Below, piece after piece: positions 58,368 to 64,000 of a stretch of DNA of 64,000 bases. The position numbers were made by a program, and so were the translations under genes. Source of the DNA: Silene latifolia (Eukaryota > Streptophyta > Magnoliopsida > Caryophyllales > Caryophyllaceae); contig NC_133526.1 of NCBI RefSeq assembly GCF_048544455.1, positions 2,124,001 to 2,188,000 of the forward strand, written 5' to 3'. Numbering within the stretch: position 1 is the first letter of the stretch; each line of letters opens with the position of its first letter. The notes beneath the pieces are model-generated. The model ran no database searches, was not told where the DNA came from, and saw nothing but the letters and a program-made list of their open reading frames with translations.

Positions 58368-59883
58368 TCTTCTTACAATTTCAATTCAATTTCAAAAATC
58401 AAAATTATCGCATGCCGGAAAACCCTAGCTAATTATTGAATTGCAATTGCCCCTAATTTTGACGATCTTAAGGTGTATAGTCGACGAATTTGAGGTAATC
58501 GGGGAGGATTGGAGATTGAGGTGAATTTGTTAAAGAGATAAACCCTAGAAATTGGGGATTTCCGGCGAAGTGGTGATATTTTACCGGAGATCGGCGAAAA
58601 AATATTTTTTCTTTTCCGTTTTGTTTTTTTTTTTTCTTTTTTTAATTATTTTTGGGGGTTTTGATGTTTTATGGGTGTTCTGCTTCTTTTAGTGGCATGC
58701 CCGTCCCCCTTTCGATAGTATTGGCCTATTGGGGTGTGCAACGATCAAAGACGATACGGTTTTTAAACTCACAAATTTGTCACCATGTAAATCCAATATG
58801 GTTTGTTGTCTAATATATATGCGAATTTTTATATCTAGAATTTTTTATATATTTTTTTTCAACATGAGTATGATATTTCTATGTGTCACTTCCTTTATTT
58901 CCCTTTTCTTATCGGCTAAAAGTTTGAAAGAAACGGTACTAAATTGAATGAGGCCGAGCGGAACTAAGTTGAGTTGCTTTGAACTTAATAGATCTAAAGT
59001 AAGAATAAATTTGATAGAAGCGAGCTTAACTGAAAAGAGCTGAACTGAGCAGAACATAGTCGAGCTGAATTGAACTGAGGTGAAATTAAACTAGAAAGAA
59101 CAAGACTAAATTCTTTAAATTGTTAAATAATTTGAATAATCAAATGTAAGTAATCTGCACTCTAAATAAATTTAAGAGAAATTAAGTTATTATATAATAA
59201 CGCACCGAGAGTAAAATTGATTGTTGATATTTTAATTATTTTAATTCCCTTGTATAAGAAGGGTTCGATTGGGTAAATGTACTAGTCTTGTTTGTACCTT
59301 TATCCCGCCATAAATGACTTTACTATAACTCTATAAGAAGACATTTCTAAGTTTTATTTGACCATATGAGTCAAATGTCATGTGTATAAGAACTTTCTTT
59401 ACCACTGCAATAAAAAAAATAAAAAAAATAAAAATAAAAAAAGTTTCAATGGACCGTTTCAAGACAAGCACTGCGAAATAATGTTATCGTCTCAACTCTC
59501 AATTGATACTCCGTACTAGATTTCAGTATCATTCTCTCGCATTACGCGGATGAAATACCAAAAGAATCACGTGTATGATAAACCAAAAGATATTTTCAAA
59601 TGATTGTAACAAATGTGGACCTAGAAAATTGATAGAGGACCCAACAGAAGACAAACAAACATAATGAAAGATTGAAAGAAAATGCAAATAATGCAATCAA
59701 AACAAAACAGTCACATTCTGCACAAATTCATATCTACGTCGATTTCAAAATATCCATCTATACATATCCAAGCTTGGATTTTTATAGTTTCGGATGAAGG
59801 TACTCTATACATTATACTCCGTCTCAGAAATCCTACCATTTCGTGATTATGTCATGGAATCTAGTGACCGCTTAACCTTAGGC
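58368..59883. other. Intergenic sequence: DeSI leader and a degenerate repeat
   Basis: 58368-58600 is the probable 5' untranslated region and promoter of the DeSI gene. About 58950-59095 is a degenerate tandem of GAGCTGAACTGA-like motifs, often seen in decayed plant repeats. A short A-rich microsatellite lies at 59408-59443. No gene is supported. Confidence 0.4.
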
Positions 59884-62800
59884 TCAGTCGCTTCCTCTGC
59901 AGTTAGAAGAATCCTGCTCAGTCTTAACTACATTGTAATACAAAGTGGAAGATCTATCGTCGAATTTTGAAATCAAGTGATGAGCATGAAGTCCACAGTA
60001 TCTCTTCCCCATTCTCGCGAGGAAAATGTCCGTTACTTTCTTAAACATGTTGTCTTCTTGAATCCATGGTTGTTTTACGAACTCTACCAAGGGCATCCAC
60101 TTCATTATGAAAAAGATCCATCGAAAAAAATCAGCTTCTCTTGAAAATGTTAACAGTACTGGAATAGAGTAGACTGCATTGGAGAGACGCGGAAATAAAA
60201 TTGCTTACCTTAGCGGCTTCTATTTCGTGATCATCAACCTTGATTTCGGTTGAAAGGGGCTTTAGAGTGCAAATGAAGAACAAATCTGACTTTTCAAACG
60301 CCATGTTTTGCGCGTGCCTGCAAATTTCACGCAAATATATATGGTCTGTTATGGACACGCCTCAAAGGTTAACATAACGGATATTCGTACAAGTTGCCAT
60401 TAAAACTGCCCTAGTGACTTCGTTTACACACACACACAAAAAAAGGAAAAAAATAAGACGATGATAATGTACTGAATTAATAATTACCGGAATGCAATGA
60501 CTTCTGTGAATTCAGTGTCGATCTGCAAAGACGAACAGTTAGCAATTTTATAGATGTAGCATCATCCGTATCACCAACTGAGATAATTCAAGGGTTAAAA
60601 AGAGCACTTACCCCTGTTTCCTCTTTCACTTCTCTAACTGCTCCGGTGAATATCTCCTCGGACTAATCAATAAGCAAACAACACGAGTTAAAATCGACTG
60701 AACTGGTCTAATTCTATATAAACTACAGAACTAAGCGCTGTTTGGATGGTTATACGAGTTAGCAAGTGATATTCAGTTACCTCGTGAATGAAACCAGTTG
60801 GGATTTTCCAAAAGCCGACAAATGGTGGAGCACAATACTTCTCTTGCACTACAAGCACCTATGTATAGTCGTCAAAGACAATCGATCAATGACAGACGGT
60901 ACATATCTGATAATCTGAAGGATGTTCAGAAAACTAACCTCATTTTTTTCGTTAATTACAAATCCTCCCACTCCTACTTGATGTGAGGCATTGGCCGGTA
61001 ACATACAAGGCCCTTCGGGAATCCAGTAGATCAACATTACGTAACCTTGCTCGGCATGGTGATACTGAAATCCTTCCTGCATAATTAATGTATGTTTTTA
61101 AAAGTTGTACCTGTCTCGAGAGATTATGAATGTATAACAATTGACTGTCACTGGACTTGATGCAAGTATGCAACGACGCACTAGTCGATAAAAGACGTCA
61201 CCTTCCTGTCATTTTGAACACAGCAAGCAGGGTAATTGGGTAAGGGGATCAGACATGTGATCGCTTATGGCATCTCAAAACCCGATAAATTACTGTCCCC
61301 CCGACACAGGATCACACATATACTATCTTACAGAGACTCGGATATAAGTATCTGATACGGATGTGGGTGAAGTACAAGAATCAGACATTTTATTAAATAA
61401 AATCTCATTTTCTGGATTAAGATGGATACGTGCACGCGAGAGAGTACCAAAAGTAAAGGTAACTGAATTAATGCTACCAGCCCAAAACAGATACAACATG
61501 TGAAGATCAAGCTAAAATACCGAAAGACGAACTAACCTTAACTGCTATTGGTACAAGTTCTGCATACTCTGAGGGTAACTTAAGCCAAACTCCTTTCTTT
61601 CCCTGCAATGTTTCATAACCCGAAAACTTCATTCAAAAGATGATTCTTTAACCTCAAAGTGAAGGTTTTGATGACATAATAATGACTGATTATTACCTTG
61701 TTTTTCCATTGCGAAAGCGATGATTGAAGCAAAGAAGCGAAAACATTAGGATTAGAAGGTAATCTATCCTGGTTAACAATCACGCCTCCATACTCATCAT
61801 CAAAGTAATCAAGAGTTCTTGTATCAGTGAAAAAAAGACTCGAAAGTGCTCCGTTTATCCCATTAAACTTGCTCATAAATGGACTTTGCAGGAGCAATGT
61901 TGAACTTGTTTTACCATCAGTAGTAGATTCTGGTGCCCTTGAGCAAATTACTACATTGACAGTAAAAAAAAAAAAAAAAAACAATCAATCGGCCGACTTA
62001 TAAAGGTTTTGAGTCGAGTTTTCTCCCGAAACCTTAAATCATCACCTTAGCTACAGAGTACTGATAAGACGGTCTTACCCAAATAATCGGCGAATATAGA
62101 TATCAGACAAGTAATGAATTGATAATCAATTCATTCTTTAGTATTTACCCTTTATTAATCAAGACATGATCTAATTGACAAAAAAATCAACTAAAAAAGT
62201 TCATATCAAGGTATAAAATCATTAATTGGGCGATTATTAAGTTTCAGTACTAGAGCGAGAAAACAATCTCAACCAAAAGCTTAAGATAATCATCGAGGTG
62301 CAATCAATCATTTTAGGCAATTTCTCATTTGAGCTTGTGGCGGATAGTGACTCTCTCACATAATTGCAAGTGGGACGAATATGGAGCGGCCCACTTGCCC
62401 TCCCACCTGCATATTGTGAGAGAATCACTATTCGTTTATAGTTCTTAGACAAATCATATCATCATCGAATCTTGAATAACCAGCTACTATTTTTTTTGTG
62501 AAAAACGAGTCAGAGGGGCGATTTGGATGCTGACGGGATTAATTGCTAAAATCTAAATAGTAGCTCCACTTGATACAATAATATTGTGTTATAGTATTAA
62601 TACTTTGATTTACTAATAGACACATATATCTCTACTATTAACATTATTCCTCTAAAAAAAACTTCAACCATAATAAATCTAATCAAAAATTTCCATACAA
62701 ATAAAAATTAACAGTATCATGTAGTATAGAAAATTAATGCTTCCTCCAATTCATTTGATTCTTTGATTGGACTAAAATACTCGTAACAAAAAAAATAAAA

Positions 62801-62961
62801 ACGTAAAGAACCGGACGAATCGACAATGAAAAAAACATACCTTTACAAGAGTATGACTTGGGATATGAATGAACACCAATGAAAAAAGATGGGTACTTTG
62901 TAATTCCACAAACATCTCTAGGAAATGTAAGGAATTTAGCTTCAACCAATCTCAACTCCAT
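59884..62961 (-). CDS. Nudix hydrolase, NUDT8-like
   Basis: Nine exons: 62961-62841, 61950-61697, 61602-61537, 61076-60939, 60858-60781, 60662-60612, 60522-60488, 60317-60209, 60099-59884. They give 355 aa, in frame throughout. The N-terminus (about 45 aa, few acidic residues) could be an organelle transit peptide. Next comes the pre-Nudix domain of NUDT6/8-type proteins (FNGINGALSSLFF, FDDEYGGVIVNQ, GVWLKLPSEYAELVPIAVKE, FQYHHAEQGYVMLIYWIP). The Nudix box is G-FIHES-E-EIFTGAV-REVKEETGI, matching Gx5Ex7REUxEExGU with the metal-binding glutamates present. Placing the exon 6 acceptor at TTAG/TCCGAG is what gives the exact box spacing. Substrate is unknown; Nudix enzymes cleave nucleoside diphosphate derivatives. 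Probably functional. Confidence 0.9.
62320..62455. mobile_element. MITE-like inverted repeat in Nudix intron 1
   Basis: The left part GCGGATAGTGACTCTCTCAC and the right part, in reverse complement, CGAATAGTGATTCTCTCACA form imperfect inverted repeats around a CCCACTTGC core. It resembles the CTTGTGACGG family at 21.6 and 24.1 kb in layout (GAGCTTGTGGCGGAT). Ends and TSD are not certain. Confidence 0.5.
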
Positions 62962-64000
62962 TAAAATGGATTTATTAAAACCTTCAAAAATCAGGAAAAA
63001 AAAATGCTATTTTTATTAGAATGATCAGTTAAGAAAGTAACCATAATACGTAAAAAATAGCTAGGTATGTCATTTAACACGTAAAACATGCTGACGGGAT
63101 TTGAACTCAGGTCATTAATATTATTCCTCGTAACTTTATCAACTAAGTTAATTAATATTTGTATAAATTATGATTATGCATGTATATAAGTGGGTAAATA
63201 AAACATTAATGTAAGACGGTTTTACCTAAGAATTGTAGCGGAATATGGAGATGTGGCAAGTAATGAGAGAGGAGGAAGTGACGGTGATGAGTGATAGATA
63301 GTTGATCCAAAAGATGAGGATTTTTATAGTGAGTTTACATAACATGTGGTTGACGTTATATAGTGTTGTTGTCCGTACTTATATAAGTGAATTAATAAGT
63401 GAAATAGTGACCAACCTTGGGAAATGATAGAATCTTGTAATATTAAAATTTAATGTCAGTAGTAATAAAAATAATGGAATAATTCCATTTTTGAAAGGAA
63501 CCTTTTTTAAAATGGTGGAGTATCTTTATCTTATGTGAAATGCTCTACTATAGTAAAAGCTTAGTAAATGGGTCATTAATATGTTACCTTTTAATTTTAC
63601 AATTAGTCTCATTATAGACGGATATATCCCTCTAAAGTAAAAGACGTGTCAAATATGCTTAAAGTGGTGACATTTTTGGGCTCATCATGCAACTTGTTGC
63701 TTGTCTTATACTTCGTATAACTATAGACGGATATCTCCCGTCTATAATGAGAATTTGTGTTAATTTTATTAAGGATCGGGTAAGATTGTTTCATCGGTTT
63801 TACAATATGCTATGTAATGTTTTGTTTATTAAATCAAATTTATTCTTTTATATTAAGAGTTAGTCTCTCATGAATCTTTATTTGTGTTCTTATATAATCG
63901 TTCTATCTCATATGAAAATTGTTATAAAGACCCTCAATAATTTCATTTGTCTGCTTTACCATGACTTACACATGATCAGAAGTCGATTTTGAAAGAGCAA
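62962..64000. other. Nudix gene upstream region with a tRNA-like remnant and a MITE
   Basis: 62962-63300 is the probable leader and promoter of the Nudix gene. About 63088-63150 on the minus strand looks like a decayed tRNA-derived sequence (B-box-like GAGTTCAAATCC, then A-box-like AACTTAGTTGATAAAG upstream), possibly a SINE remnant. A MITE lies at 63607-63752. The rest is AT-rich, with no gene. Confidence 0.4.
63607..63752. mobile_element. Short MITE with TCTCATTATAGACGG ends
   Basis: 146 bp with terminal inverted repeats TCTCATTATAGACGGATAT / (reverse complement) TCTCATTATAGACGGGAGAT. No clear TSD was found. The GACGGATATC motif links it loosely to the CTTGTGACGG family elsewhere in the window. 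Confidence 0.65.

Overview
The window is plant nuclear DNA. It has intron-rich genes with GT-AG splice sites, AT-rich intergenic sequence, many MITEs with recognisable target-site duplications (TSDs), Ty1-copia fragments, a 5S-bearing Cassandra LTR, Helitron-like 3' ends and an RTE LINE end. LTR pieces built from ACTCGATCGAGT motifs suggest Caryophyllales, perhaps Caryophyllaceae; that placement is inference only.

Layout. 1-4.7 kb: an LTR of an unnamed element, itself carrying a Cassandra solo LTR, sits inside a broken copia element. 4.7-13 kb: AT-rich sequence with Helitron ends, an inverted pair of decayed copies of an unrecognised two-exon gene (8.0 and 9.3 kb) and two well-bounded MITEs. 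13.4-17.5 kb: stray gene fragments, a duplicated segment and a candidate Helitron. 17.9-46 kb: the central feature, four copies of a nucleoredoxin-like gene. Copy 1 is on + (17974-21237). Copies 2, 3 and 4 are on - (25879-29141, 35057-38051, 41530-45930). Two short fragments lie at 15.1 and 22.3 kb. 46.8-63 kb: three ordinary single-copy genes on the minus strand whose exons could be traced through: a palmitoyl-protein thioesterase (298 aa, 11 exons, with a copia element in intron 1), a PPPDE/DeSI-type isopeptidase (221 aa, 4 exons) and a NUDT8-like Nudix hydrolase (355 aa, 9 exons).

The nucleoredoxin-like genes encode about 957 residues with five thioredoxin-like modules. They keep nucleoredoxin landmarks (RND near the module start, MPWL.xPW/F, YG.D.FPF at module ends), but none of the five modules has a CxxC active site. 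Copies 1 and 2 look intact and are about nine-tenths identical by eye. Copy 3 lacks about 95 bp near its 5' end. Copy 4 is interrupted by a 300-bp TRIM and a 784-bp inverted-repeat element. Copy 1 is flanked by a direct duplication of about 1.3-1.4 kb. Part of that duplication matches intron 1 of the DeSI gene, 33-40 kb away.

All exon models come from splice-site and homology reasoning by eye. No searches were run.
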